From Zantedeschia hybrid cultivar (lineage: Eukaryota > Streptophyta > Magnoliopsida > Alismatales > Araceae), in contig JARZZO010000004.1 of NCBI GenBank assembly GCA_030544215.1, positions 48,845,980 through 48,909,979 of the forward strand: a stretch of DNA of 64,000 bases, in the 5' to 3' direction. Under the pieces are notes generated by a model. That model did no database searches. It saw only the letters and a program-made list of their open reading frames with translations, and was not told the origin of the DNA. Of the stretch, positions 22,001-35,100 are shown piece after piece. Every line of letters starts with the position of its first letter. Position 1 is the first letter of the stretch. The translations under genes were made by a program, and so were the position numbers.

Positions 22001-25000
22001 CTAGTTCCTCAGGGGGATCAGCCCTCAATTACATTCCACACATCGGAACTAGCACCGCCAGCCGCCAGAAGCATGGCTCTGAGCATCACGGTCAATATCT
22101 GCAAAAAGGCCGTGGATGCATGCCTGGTTGATACAGGGGCTTCAATTAATGTTTTACCTCCGAAGACCCTGGAACTGTGCGGTGTGCCCAAGGAGAAATG
22201 GCTGCCTAGCCCCATCTCAGTTACGGCATATGACAATTCTACCCGTTCCCCTCTGGGAATGGTTTATTTAAAGGTGGAGCTGGGCCCAGTAAGTCATGCA
22301 GAGGTCGAATTTCATATTCTAGAAATCGACCCTTCCATAAATGCCATTCTGGGACGTCCTTATATTAAAACTCTTGAGGCGATTCCTTCTACGAATCACC
22401 AATGCCTCAAATTCCCTTATAAAGGACGAATTATTAAAGTGACGAGCATGCCGATCCTTGCTACTGCTCATACCTTAAATATTAAATCTGTTGTTTTACC
22501 TGGCCGACAACCTTTTCTGTCGGTATTACAGGTCTACCGTCCAGTGGCTGATCCTTTGAAAGCCGCTACCATTTCTCCATACCCATTAAATGCTATCAAA
22601 AGGGGGAAGTGCATGAGTACCCCAGGATGGAGAATCATGATGAAAAATGGCTATCAGCCTGGGAAAGGTCTGGGCACACAGTTGCAAGGCAGGACCACTC
22701 CTGTCAGAGATCATCGGGCAGTACCCGGAAGCGGTCTGGGCTATAGGCCGAGGAAACTGAAGCAAGACAGGGTTCAGCAAGAAGATGGTCAAGAAATCTT
22801 GGAAACAATGTCCACACCACTGAAAGAAGGCCGAGATCCCTTAACATGGACCCTATATACACACTTTGTGAAATGGCCCATACTTAGTCACGACAACACG
22901 GTGGTCATTACTTCATGTTTTGACTTCCATGACATATATGGGAGGGACTTGGCCAGACATTGTTCCGAACTACTTACGTACCAATCCTTGGAGGCTTTGC
23001 GGCCTATGAAAAGGAGGAAATTCCATGACCCCGAATGTGAATGGTACAGATGGTTCGACCTGAGGGACCTATACATAGCACTGAACAGATTATTCCTGGA
23101 TCCTGCAGAACCCAAGTGGCCACCGCAGATCGACGAGCTAATTGAGAGCCCTGGCGCAATCTTTGATAAGCAGATACTGCTGTCCGAACAAACTGATGAA
23201 GGGGAGCCAGATGACCCCTATGAAGCCGGTTATACAACAGATCTGCTCTGGAGGGGGACATATCCTTCACATGTCCTAATGCTCCATACTCTATTTCGCA
23301 CACTGCTCTTGACCCCGACTTGGTCGCGGGTCATTACTGAAGACATTCCACGGGCTCCGCCCGTTATAATTACTCTGTCCCCTCGGGACCTTATTCCACA
23401 ACCTCCTCTCGACCTAGAGAGGATGTATGATCTGATCTGGGACATATTGCTATATGATCCCCCTAATCCTCTGGCCTTGGTGCCGCTTCCTCCGTCTGAT
23501 TCCCCTTCCATTTGTATTCACTCCTGCTTCATGTATAATTCCTCCGATATCCAAAAAAAAAATGCCAATTTTACAACAAATTCTTCCCAAATCATTATCG
23601 AGGAAACATCTTACTTGTCCGATTACACCCCATCGCGCGGGTCCGTCGGTCAAGATTCTCTCTTAAACATACTCTGCCCCTCCCCACGGCAGGATTCCCC
23701 TGTATTTCCACTTGTATCCCAGGATTTTCATCCTGCTTCATCTTCATTAGGTTATGATAGGCAGTTTAGTGAAGTTAGGAAGTCTAGTTTTAGGCAGGTT
23801 AGTCAGGTTAGGAAGTCTAGGAAGCCTAAGGGTAGGCAAATTCCAGAAAGATACCTCCAGGATTTGGCTGATAAATGTTCTTTTTGCTCTTTAATCCCTC
23901 AGCTTTTAGAAGATCCAATTCAGATGCCAGAAGATTGTACAGATGATGAGTCAGTCAATGATGGGTACGGGGTATATGAGTTAGTACATGAAAAGGACCC
24001 CATTGTTGAAGATGAGGAAGATGATGAGGACGCAACTGAGGCGTATGCCAGTGGAGTGAAGAGATTTGATGAACCCTCAGCTGCCGTAGAAGAGCCCACC
24101 AAAGAAATAAACTTAGGGACTGAAGACGAACCAAAGGTTGTCCTCGTCAGTAAAAATCTTTCTACAGAGGATGAGAAGGCAATGGTACAAGTGCTTAAGG
24201 ATTATAAGGACACTTTCGCCTGGAGTTACGAAGATATGCCGGGGTTAGACTCATCTTTAGTTGAACACAGGTTAACATTAAAGGATGGAGCTAGTCCGGT
24301 CAAGCAGAAATTAAGGCGATTCCACCCACAAATGGCTCTAAAGATGAAGGAAGAGGTCGACAAATTACACAAAGCCAAATTCATTAGAGTCGTCCTTTAT
24401 CCACAATGGGTGGCCAACATAGTCCCGGTTATGAAAAAGGACGGGAAGGTCAGAATTTGCATTGACTTCCGCGATCTGAACCGGGCGTGTCCTAAAGATG
24501 ATTTTCCATTGCCTCATATTGATGTACTCATCGATAACACTGCTGGCTATGAGACATTATCGTTTATGGATGGATTTTCAGGATACAACCAGATTAAGCT
24601 GGCAGAAGAGGATCAAGAGAAGACTTCATTCACTACACCTTGGGGAACATATTGTTATGTCGTCATGCCATTTGGATTGAAGAACGCTTGAGCCACTTAT
24701 CAAAGGGCTATGATGGCAATATTTCATGACATGATGCATATAGATTTGGAAGTGTATGTGGATGACTTATTGGTTAAGTCTAAAACGAAGGCTGAGCACG
24801 CCAAAGTTTTGGCAAGGGTATTAGAGAGATCGAGAGAATATCAGTTAAAGATGAACCCCAAGAAATGTGTATTCGGGGTATCTTCAGGAAAACTGCTTGG
24901 ATTCATTGTCAGCAAACGGGGAATTGAGATCGATCCCAATAAGGCGAAGGCTATCAGAGAAATGCCACCTCCCAAAAACTTGAAAGAATTGAGAGGATTA

Positions 25001-27463
25001 ATTGGGAAGTTGCAATTTATTCGCCGTTTTGTCTCCCAGCACTCACAAAGGTGTAAGCCGTTTTACGAGCTTACCAAGCCAGGAGTCAAATTCAATTGGG
25101 ACGATAAGTGTCAGGAGGCATTTGATGGATTAAAGGACTATTTGGCAAGTCCTCCTGTTTTGAGACCACCATCTCCAGGCAAACCATTGATACTTTATAT
25201 TTCTGTCCTGGATGATGCAGTGGGGGCTGTCCTAGCACAAGAGGATGAAGAAGGAAAAGAGAGGGCAGCCTACTATCTCTCTAAACTTCTCAACCCCGCT
25301 GAACAGAGATACACGGCGATGGAGAAAACATGTGCAGCATTAGTTTGGGTTGTGCAGAAATTAAAGCATTATTTTCTGGCCCATGAAGTCCATCTTATCG
25401 CTAGGATGAATCCGATCAAATTCCTTCTGGAGAAATCTGTTCTTACTGATAGGTTAGCGCGATGGCAAAGCTTTCTATCTCAATTCGATATCATTTACAT
25501 TCAACAGAAAGCAATCAAGGGCTATGCCATAGCAGAACATCTCGCTCATCATCCCCTTCCTCGATTTGATCCAGTGCGATCAGAGTTTCCGGATGAGGAA
25601 CTGATGTCCGTAAATCAAATCAGAGATGATATGTGGACTCTGCATTTTGACGGAGCTCTGAATTCTCATGGAAAGGGGATCGGAATCGTTCTGTTATCAC
25701 CTGAAGGTGTCACCATTCCACAAGCCTTTCAGCTTGACTTTCCAGTCACCAACAACATAGCTGAATACGTGGCACTTCTTGCTGGTCTCGAGGCTGCTCA
25801 TTTCCATGGTGCCACCAAACTCAGGATTGTGGGTGATAGCCAATTAATTCTTCGCCAAGTGCTGACCAAGTATCGAACTCTTGATCCCAAGCTCAAGCCT
25901 TATCAAGAACTTACTTCTGCTTATTCAAAGCTTTTCACAAAATTGATCTTTGTCCATGTCCCTAGAAATCAAAACATCCTAGCTGACGCTCTAGCTTCAC
26001 TTGCATCTTCTCTTGATTTTCCAATCAACAAGCAATCTGAATCAATCATAGTTCATAAGCGTCTTTCACCCGCCGTGAAAGATCCTTCATTTCTTAGAAC
26101 TAAGGAGAAGTTGCTGAAGAAATTCAGAGATGGAAGTATTGTGGAGAAAAGAGAAATCATGTTGATGGAGCTGTTAGAAGAGATGGATGATGAACAGAAG
26201 CCATGGTATTATGAAATTGCAAAATATTGTGAAGATCAATCATATCCTGAAGAAGCTACAACTGAGGAAAAAAGAGCTATCAGGAGAGTTGCTTAACGAT
26301 ACACCCTAGTTGGGGGAGCATTATATAAGAGAGGTTTTGATGGAGTTCTTCTGAGATGTTTAGACGAGGATGAGCTTTGGAAGGTTATGGAAGGAGCTCA
26401 TAGTGGAGTTTGTGGTGGCCATGTCAATGGACAGATGCTAGCAAAGAAGATCCTTAGACAAGGATTTTATTGGCCAACCATGGAAGAAGATTGTGTAGGA
26501 TATGTCCGTAGGTGTGCTAAGTGTCAACTTCACGCCGGCAAAATTCATTCTCCTGCATCTTCACTCCATCCTGTTTCTTCCCCATGGCCTTTCTCCATGT
26601 GGGCTTTCGACAGTATTGGACCTCTTGGTAACCCAGATTCCGGCATCAAGCAAAAATCTTTCATTCTCACGGCAACAGAATACTTCACCAAGTGGGCAGA
26701 AGCTGAAGCATACACGGAAGTCAAAGCATCAACCGTCTGCAAATTCATCATGAAGAACATCATCACAAGATTCGGAATTCCAAGTACCATCGTCACCGAC
26801 AACGGACCGCAGTTTGTGTCACAGGAATTGAAGGACCTCTGCAACAGGTATAAAATTGCATTGCATCATTCATCTCCTTATTATCCGCAAGGCAATGGCC
26901 AAGCAGAAGCAACTAATAAGACTTTGATAAAAATTATCAAAAAGACGTGTAAATCTAACAAATTCGCAGATTGGCCAGAAAAATTGGTTGAGGCTCTATG
27001 GGCCTACCGAACTTCAATCCGCACGCCCACTGGACAAACTCCTTATTCCTTAACATTTGGAATGGAGGCGGTAGTTCCATATGAGATCCTTATACCGTCA
27101 TTAAGAGTACAATTGAACAAGGAATTCTCCATTGATGAACATCGTTCAGCACTCCTTGCTCAATTGGAACTTTTAGACGAGAAAAGATGGTCAGCTGCTA
27201 ATCATGCGAAAGCTTATCAAAACAGATTAGCACGTTTTTATCAAAAGAAAGTCATTGAACGAAAGTTCAAAGTCGGTGAAATGGTCGTTAAAAGAATTTT
27301 TGTAAAACCTGGTGGTCCGCGTTCTAAGCTCCAACCCAACTGGGAAGGACCTTATGTTGTATCACATGCTTTTCCTGGTAATGCTTATCGTCTTGTTAAT
27401 GCAGAAGGAGAAGAGCTAAATCATCCCTGGAATGGTTTACATCTTAAGAAATACTACCCTTAG
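19058..27463 (+). pseudogene. gag-pro-pol: Element B gag-pro-pol, one frame with four in-frame stops
   Basis: All parts lie in a single reading frame from the ATG at 19058 (or 19103, equivalent to the start used for A) to the stop at 27463, about 2,800 codons, with no frameshift. Stops are at 20681-20683 (Gln/Pro-rich part of Gag), 21950-21952 (before protease), 24689-24691 (RT) and 26294-26296 (before integrase). Domains match A: Gag from about 19875, knuckle near 20905, protease LVDTGAS near 22130, G-patch-like near 22650, RT YVDDLL near 24750, second RNase H near 25640, integrase from about 26410 with its D, D, E residues kept. The intact frame shows that this family makes Gag, Pro and Pol as one continuous polyprotein. 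Three of the stops fit C-to-T change at CAG or CG sites; the RT stop (GGA to TGA) does not. Confidence 0.9.
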
Positions 27464-29720
27464 GTTAAAGAGTCGATCAGTATGGTACAAAGACCAGAGG
27501 AATCAGAAAATTTATAAACTCAAATTTCTTTGTTAGTCTGAATAATTTAACTTCAAACCCATTACTGCACACACTGACACGTTTGATTCGTGAGTAACAA
27601 GAGATGCCAAGTCCTAAAGAATATCAAAAGTTTGACCAAAAGTGTAAAGTACAAATCATTCCTTTTAAAGTAAAATTCTGTTTTACACTCGGCCCATGAT
27701 GTCGGAACGAGACTTAAAATAGACTACCAAGAATACCCGCCATCTTAGTAGGAGGCCGTCATAAAAAAAAATGGGGGAGATCCGTTCCAAAGCAAAGCAA
27801 AGAAAGAAAAGAATAGAAAAAAAAAAGGAAAAGGCAAAAGGCCAATACACTACAAACGTCACATCAAGGCCATGAAATGAAACAAAAGGGAACGCAAGGT
27901 CGATAAATACCCCGGAAAGAAAATGACCGAACCCCAACAGATATTATGGTTGGAAAGGAACATCTTTTTAGGTCTCCGGAACCTTCTCATGGGCTTTCTA
28001 AATCTATTCTTCTTTTCTTTCTAAAGGAGTGTACTCCAAGCTTAAGGAATGGCTTAGATTGACTAAGGGTCAAATCATCAAATGGGATCACGAATGGAAA
28101 CACAAGTTCAAACACGGTGGGTTTAAGTTAAATTGTCAAAGAACAATTTGGAAATTAAGTTAATAAATGAATATGATCTTTTGATCTAAGTACCATGCTG
28201 ATCTTTTAGTCAAAAATCCAAAAAAATTTCATATGTTAAAAATTCCAAAAAAAAATACATATGTCAAAAATTCAAAAAAATACATATGTCAAAAATCCAA
28301 AAAAATACATATGTCAAAAACCCAAAAAAATACATGTGTCAAAATTCAAAAAAAAAAAAAAGCATATATTTCAAAACCCCAAACAAAAATGAATATTTCA
28401 AAACCACAAAAATATTTCAATTAGCATTTGCTTATTGCACTTGGTGTGTCTCATTCCTTTTATTTTCAGTGAGCATCTGTTTGCTTGCGTATTGCATTTT
28501 GCTTAAATTTGCTTATAGTTCAATTACCTTTGTTAATAAAGGCTATGCCCCTTGACCCTTCTACCAAGGATAGGATCAAGTAGTCGGTTATTTAACCAGG
28601 CAAGGGGCTAAGCCTAAACAGATACTTAACCTGTTTGTTCAAGTCATATACAGGACACAAGGGATGTGCATTGGTAGAGTTGGAATCCGAGTAGAGAACA
28701 ACTAGAAACCTGTTTCTGTGAGTAAAAGACGTCGAAGAGAACTGACGCGTTTTAAGGAAATTCAAGAAAACCTGAGTAAAGCTGGAAATATCAAGAAGAT
28801 CATATCGTGGAATTCATGAAGTCCTAACTGTGGCTAAAAAGACGGTTATTTCTATCCTTGTATTATTCCATGTAATTATTTTGCATTCGCATTACTATAT
28901 ATTAAATATTTATTAGATCATATCAAGGACCTTGTGGTTTTGATGAAACTGGAATTTGAGTTCCCCTACAACAAAAAAAAAAAAAACAGTGATAATTCCA
29001 GAGAATTCTTAATCGCACGGATAGGCCGTTGGATTGTTAATTAGTGAGGATGATGGTTCCATTTTTGTGAAATGGTGCGTGGATAAACAAGCTTCGGCTT
29101 AGCACTGAATTACAAGAATTGGTATCTTGACTCATTAATGACAATTTAACAATATTATCCTTGATTAATTTATATTTTATTTGACTTTATATTTTTCTTT
29201 TAGCCCAGCATGCATCATATAGGACTTTGAAATCATTGTGATAAGAATTAATTATTGATTAAGTTTCAGACCATTAATTAAATAATTTCAACATGATATG
29301 AAATATTCCATTCCGAATTGAGTATCTTGATTATCTTTAAGGTTCGCTTAAAGATATCATTGGAATTCTATCCTTGATTGGATTCTTTATCCAATATTCT
29401 TGTTTTCTTTTAAGATCCATCATGGCTGTAGCACGTCCACATTGGCTGGCAAACGCTCCCCATGATGAAACCTGCAGTGTCTACGACCTGGGGTACTTTC
29501 CACTCCGAGGAGGTTGATCGACTTTATTTTATTTCCTTGTCTACTTCATCCAGACAGGATTAATTCCATTGATCTCCTTGAGCTATCTTCATTGATAATT
29601 TTGAGGAAAATTCCAATCATGTGATGTTAAGAGCGTGTCTCATCACACCTTGGCATCACATTTTCAGTACATTCCATTTCATTTCACTCCCTTGCAAAGA
29701 CGATGCCAAGGTGAGGCAGC
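27464..29720 (+). other. Long 3' untranslated region of element B
   Basis: Aligns with 144-2526 of element A. Positions 28205-28370 hold A-rich tandem units of roughly 25-30 bases containing ACATATGTCAAAAA. A GACGTC...GACGCG half-palindrome is near 28727-28752. No gene is seen. Confidence 0.7.
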
Positions 29721-29733
29721 TGTAGACACGCTA
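29632..29733. other. Inverted repeat spanning the 3' UTR/LTR junction of element B
   Basis: Left arm about 29632-29657 (AGCGTGTCT, then CACACCTTGGCATC), right arm about 29701-29733 (GATGCCAAGGTG, then AGACACGCT). The LTR starts at 29721, inside the right arm. Same design as at 132-231 in element A. Confidence 0.6.
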
Positions 29734-29914
29734 ATTTTGACGTCATTTCGAGTAAATTTCATATCATACAATAATGCCTCGAAATGGTTTGATAATTAAT
29801 CACTAATTAATTTTTATTAATCTTTTTAAGTGTCGGGTTTAACAGATGTGTTTAAGTTAATCAATTGAATTGGTTTTAGCTCAAATTTGAGTTAAAATAT
29901 GAAGAATTATGAAA

Positions 29915-30200
29915 GACGTCGACCCAAGTGGAGGCCATTTAGACTTTATTCTTATTTTAGCGATTAAATTTGAATTTTAATTAATTAATTAATTAACTAA
30001 AAGGCGTCTGGTAATGTAGACGCGTTTTAAATTTCCTAAGTGATTTTAACTTCCCCTCCGGATGTTTATCCTTATCTTAATTAGTGTAAAAGACGTCTAT
30101 ACAGGTGGACGCGTTTTACCTAATAAAGATAAAGATAAGTTTTCCCGGATATTTATCCTTATCTTAATTAATCTTAAAGGCGTCAGCCATGGTGGACGCG
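29915..30200 (+). repeat. Four-unit ~88-bp tandem array in U3 of element B
   Basis: Units start at 29915, 30003, 30092 and 30179 (spacings 88, 89, 87). Each has GRCGTC, about 10 variable bases, and GACGCG or a close variant, then AT-rich sequence with CCGGAT and CTTATCTTAATTA. It corresponds to 12800-13087 of element A. Confidence 0.8.
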
Positions 30201-30304
30201 TTTTAGATAATTACAGATAAAGATGAATTAATTAGTATTTATCTGTCAATTAAGATGGATAAATTTGGAATTTTTCAATGTTAATCGCGAACGCAAGAAA
30301 AGCC

Positions 30305-30312
30305 TATAAATA
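30305..30312 (+). promoter_or_regulatory. TATA box in the 3' LTR of element B
   Basis: CCTATAAATACC, same place relative to the U3 array as in element A. Confidence 0.6.
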
Positions 30313-31044
30313 CCTTGCATGTTGAAGAGTTAAAAAAAAAAAGAGAGAGAGTTGAAATCCATTAAAGAGAGAGCATTATTATAGCGAGTTGAAGATCGAA
30401 GCAACAACGTCGGAACGCCGGAGCACTGCCATTTCCAGAAGTCGGCGTCCTTTCAAGATCTTCATCCTTTCAAAACTTCATCCGATTGGGCATAAGTGTT
30501 TCATTTTTGCATTTTCATCTTCATTAATTTCATTCTTCATCCACTTCATGCAAACACACACCACAGCATAATTTTTCAAAACCTACTTGATTTAAGGGGT
30601 TTCAAAGCCACTCAACAAGTAAGTTTGATGTTCAATCATATGTTCAAAATCATGATTAGTTCAGATACTGCTTCTACTTAAATTCTCATCATCATTGTTT
30701 CTTCGTTTTCTGTTTCTGTCTCTACTGCACTCAACAACAACAAGAGATTCAAAAGGGGAAATCAAGTACAAAGTCAGAAAGACTTCTAGACGATCCTCAA
30801 CCTCAAATTCAACAGCAAGAACAAAAAGCAAAGAAAGGGCTCTCTTTCTTCAGCCGGCTGAGGAAGGGGAATCAATGACTCAATCTTCCGCGTTTGAACA
30901 GGTAAGCGATCATATCTCTTTTGAAACTTTTTAGTTAAAAGTTTCTGTCGATCACTGCACTTAGTTGCTATTTTTAATAGGTTAGTTTACACTAAACAAC
31001 ATAGATTTTTCATGTTAATCACACGGTCATCCTAAGCACCTACA

Positions 31045-32157
31045 CTAACCGCGCGATTTTTCACAAAAACCCCCGGTTTATATAAAACCCACTTATTTAT
31101 CCATCGCCTTGAGAATTATGTGCATGTGACCCTCTAGGCCCAAGTACCAGTCCAGTTAATGGCCCAGTAAGCCTAGTGACTCCTCACTGGCTTTATTAAT
31201 TAATTAATAACCCTTTATTAATCAATTAATCAATCGAATTGATGTCGCACATCGAATTCGACCGGGCCTCCGATCACGTTGGGTGCCAAGCAACACCGCG
31301 TGAACCCGGAAGGTATTTGGGGTTAAGTAACCCACTCTTGGAACCTTTCCGTCGACAGTTACCGCGTGGATATAATCCTTCATTCGTACAATGCTCTCGA
31401 GTCAACTCAGGGTATGGCGAGCTGTCAAACCCTAACCGGTCGACTCACTTGGATTAGATGTCGCTGATAAATATCGGAAAACTCCTTTCCCGATATTATC
31501 GTCCGCCCTGGCCAGAGACTTTCGCGCATCTTTCCTAGAGCATTCTCTCTCTAAGTACCGAGAGCGAATGATTCCTTATTGACACACAATTCCCTTCGAC
31601 GGTATTCCGCTGTACCCAATCCTTGGCGTATTAGAATCCCATGGCTAGAGATTCGTAAACCAAGGTCAAAGTACAGAAGTCCACCGCCAAGGTGTTCTTG
31701 GTGTCTCAGGTCCGAGGACCATCCACGCAACTGCGACAATAGAATCAAGCTGGTTGACAGTGAGGTACAATACCATCCAGCGATTCAGTCGGATCAGTTC
31801 AGTGAACTCATTCTCCAATGAGCACCTACAGATTCGCCTTAGTGTCTCCACACAAATGACTTATGAGACCAGTCATCCTCATCATATGAGCATGAGTAAT
31901 CTGTACTAGTCTAACCGGATATCCGATGTCCTTCTCGGATATTCTCCGACTATGAACGATTAAGAATATGTGTGTTTAAGTGATCAGTCTCATTAGTATG
32001 ATCTCATCATAATCTGATCACCATAGCACATATTCACGGACTTCATTATGAAACGATAATTAACGCGATTTACACATAATGAATATTATGCCATTATATT
32101 AATAAATGAACGAGATTTACATTGTTAGATTGGCTTGTAGGCCACCTTAAACTAACA
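31045..32157 (-). repeat. 3' LTR of element D, U3 portion only (1113 bp)
   Basis: Aligns without length change with 38842-39954; I count roughly 20 substitutions by eye, mostly transitions, about 2 percent. It ends ACTAACA like its partner. The TATA region (TTTATATAAA near 31078) is only about 30 bases from the junction, so element B inserted near D's expected transcription start. Confidence 0.87.
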
Positions 32158-32171
32158 ATCTCCCACTTGGA
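32158..32171 (-). promoter_or_regulatory. Polypurine tract of element D
   Basis: The minus strand reads CCAAGTGGGAGAT directly before the 3' LTR (TGTTAG). This is the usual copia second-strand primer signature. Confidence 0.8.
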
Positions 32172-35100
32172 CTAAAACCAATCACCTTTATACAATAAGC
32201 CCATAGACTCTAAGTGACGCTCAAACACAATTTGAGCCAACGGCTTTGTCAATGGATCTGCTACATTGTCGACGGATGGAACTCTTTCCACTACTACATC
32301 TCCTCTGGATATGATCTCTCTGATAAGGTGAAAGCGCCTCAGAATATGCTTCGATTTCTGATGAGACCGCGGCTCTTTCGCTTGTGCAATTGCTCCATTG
32401 TTGTCGCACAACAGTGGAACAGGCTCAGAGATGCTGGGAACTACGCCGAGGTCGGTGATGAATTTCTTCAACCACACTGCTTCCTTGGCGGCTTTAGCTG
32501 CAGCGATGTACTCAGCTTCAGTCGTCGAATCTGCAGTGGTTACTTGCTTAGAACTCTTCCAGCACACTGCCCCTCCATTCAATGTAAATACGAATCCAGA
32601 TGTAGACTTGCTATCATCTGGATCTGACTGGAAACTCGAGTCAGTAAAGCCTCGCAGTTTCAAGTCACCTCCTCCATAGACAAGAAACATATCCTTAGTT
32701 CTTCTCATGTACTTGAGGATACATTTCACTGCCTTCCAGTGCTCTTCGCCTGGATCAGCCTGAAATCTGCTCGTAACACTTAGAGCAAATGCAACATCAG
32801 GTCGTGTACATAGCATGGCATACATGATAGATCCTATGGCAGAGGCATAGGGTATTCTATCCATGAATGCCCTCTCATCAGGAGTCTTAGGAGACTGCTC
32901 CTTTGAGAGATTGATTCCATGTCTCATCGGTATGAAACCTCTCTTGGAATTTTTCATGCCAAACCTTTTGACTATGGTATCTATGTACAAGGATTGGGTC
33001 ATTCCAAGTATCCTCTTTGATCTATCTCTATAGATCCGTATTCCCAACACGTAGGATGCTTCTCCCAAATCCTTCATGGAGAAGTTTTTCGACAGCCAGA
33101 CCTTTACTGATGACATCATCGCTATATCATTCCCAATTAGTAGTATGTCATCTACGTAAAGAACTAGAAAAGTGACTGCACTCCCACTAGTCTTCTTGTA
33201 CACACAAGGCTCATCTTCATTCTTAATGAAGTCATAAGACTTGACTGCCTCGTCAAATCTTATGTTCCAGCTCCGGGAAGCCTGCTTCAGTCCATAAATG
33301 GACCTCTGAAGCTTGCACACTTTATCTGGAGATTCTTTGGATGTGAAACATTCTGGTTGTATCATATACACCTCTTCCTCAAGGTTACCATTGAGGAAGG
33401 CAGTCTTCACATCCATCTACCAGATTTCATAATCAAAATGTGCAGCAATGGCGAGCAGAACTCTGATCGACTTTATCATGGCAACTGGTAAGAAAGTCTC
33501 GTCATAGTCAATTCTTTGCCTTTGACGATATCCCTTTGCCACCAACCTTGCCTTATAAGTGTCGATCCGTCCATCAGCACCGATCTTTCTTTTAAAGATC
33601 CACTTGCAACCGATGGGTACAATACCCTCGGGCAAGTCCTCCAAATTCCAAACTTGGTTGGTGTACATGGACTGGATTTCTGAGTTTATGGCTTCTCGCC
33701 ATTTCCCGGCTTCTGGGCCTTCTATGGCCTCCTGGTAAGTTTTAGGATCATCATCCTCATTATATTGTACCTTGGACTCACCTTCAGCGATATGTCCCAC
33801 ATATCTTTCAGGTAGTCTAGGTACTCTACCAGATCTACGAGGCTCATCTGTGTGTACCTGAACAGATTCAGGAACTGATATCTCATCTGATGATAATGCA
33901 GCTGTTTGGGGATCTGGAACCTCTTCCAGTACTATTTTACTCCCACTGTCCTCCTAGAGAAGGTATTCCTCTTCCAAGAAGACAGCTTTCCTGGCGACAA
34001 ACACCTTTTGTTCACCAGGATGGAAAAAATAGTATCCAAAGGTTTCCTTTGGATATCCCACAAACCTGCATTTATCAGTTCGTGATTCCAGCTTGTCTGG
34101 ATCATGCCTCTTCACATGAGCAGGACAACCCCAGACTTTAACATGTTTGAATTCTGGTTTCCTGCCTTTCCATATCTCATATAGAGTAGAGGCCATAGAC
34201 TTGCTGGGTACTCTGTTCAGTAGGTATGCTGCTGACTCTAGAGCATACCCCCAGAGGGACACTGGTAATCCTGAAAAGCTCATCATGGATCGCACCATGT
34301 CCAACAAGGTGCGATTCCTCCTTTCAGATACATCATTCATCTGTGGTGTATATGGAGGGGTCAACTGAGAAAGGATACCATTATCCTTTAAGAATTGTGT
34401 GAAATTAGTACTCAAGTATTCTCCTCCTCGATCTGATCGAAGAGCTTTAATACTCTTTCCTAACTGCTTCTCCACTTCATTCTTGAACTCCTTGAACTTC
34501 TCAAATGCTTCTGACTTGTACTTCATTAAGTACACATAGCCGAATCTTGAGAAGTCATCGGTGAACGTGATGAAGTAAGAAAAGCCACCTTTGGCTTGGG
34601 TGGACATTGGACCACATACATCCGTATGTATTAGTTCCAGAATGTCCTTGGCACGTTCTCCATGTCCAACAAATGGAGATTTTGCCATCTTTCCCATAAG
34701 GCAGGATTCGCATGTTGCAAACGATTCATAATCGAATGCTGTTAAGTAACCATGCTTGTGCAACTTTTGCAACCTGCTTTCGCCAATGTGCCCAAGTCTA
34801 CAGTGCCACATGTAGGCTTGGTTCACACAATTCTTGCTCTTCTTAAGAGCACTATCAATCTGAAGATTGTAATAAAAAACATCCAATAGATATAGACCGT
34901 TGACTAAAGATGCCGAAGCTATTGATTTATTACCATAATAAATCGAACAACTTCTGTTCTCAATAGTCAACCTATATCCTATCTTGTCCAAACAAGATAT
35001 TGATATGATGTTCTTTATTATGCTAGGAACATAATAACAATCTTCTAAAAGTAAAGTGTCTCTCGATAGAAGTTTGAGGTTTGCTGTCCCAACAGCAATC

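Larger units (their letters stand above)
18383..31044 (+). mobile_element. Element B: Ty3/gypsy Tat-lineage LTR retrotransposon, 3' part
   Basis: Plus-strand relative of element A. It lacks a 5' LTR and primer site in this window: similarity to A starts in the leader at about 18546, runs through gag-pro-pol and the 3' UTR and ends with a full 3' LTR (29721-31044). It is in inverted orientation to A, with C between. Its right end lies inside the 3' LTR of copia element D; CTAAC (31045-31049) is the predicted target duplication. The missing 5' end is expected left of the window, beyond C. Confidence 0.85.
29721..31044 (+). repeat. 3' LTR of element B (1324 bp)
   Basis: Begins TGTAGACACGC and ends AAGCACCTACA. 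It aligns with the 5' LTR of element A but is clearly diverged (several differences in the first 90 bases), so A and B belong to different sublineages. It contains the U3 array and a TATA box. Confidence 0.9.

Noticed and set aside
31239..31821. Frames repeated at 39036-39618 as a duplicated gene
   Set aside because: They are the two LTRs of element D, so the duplication is expected.
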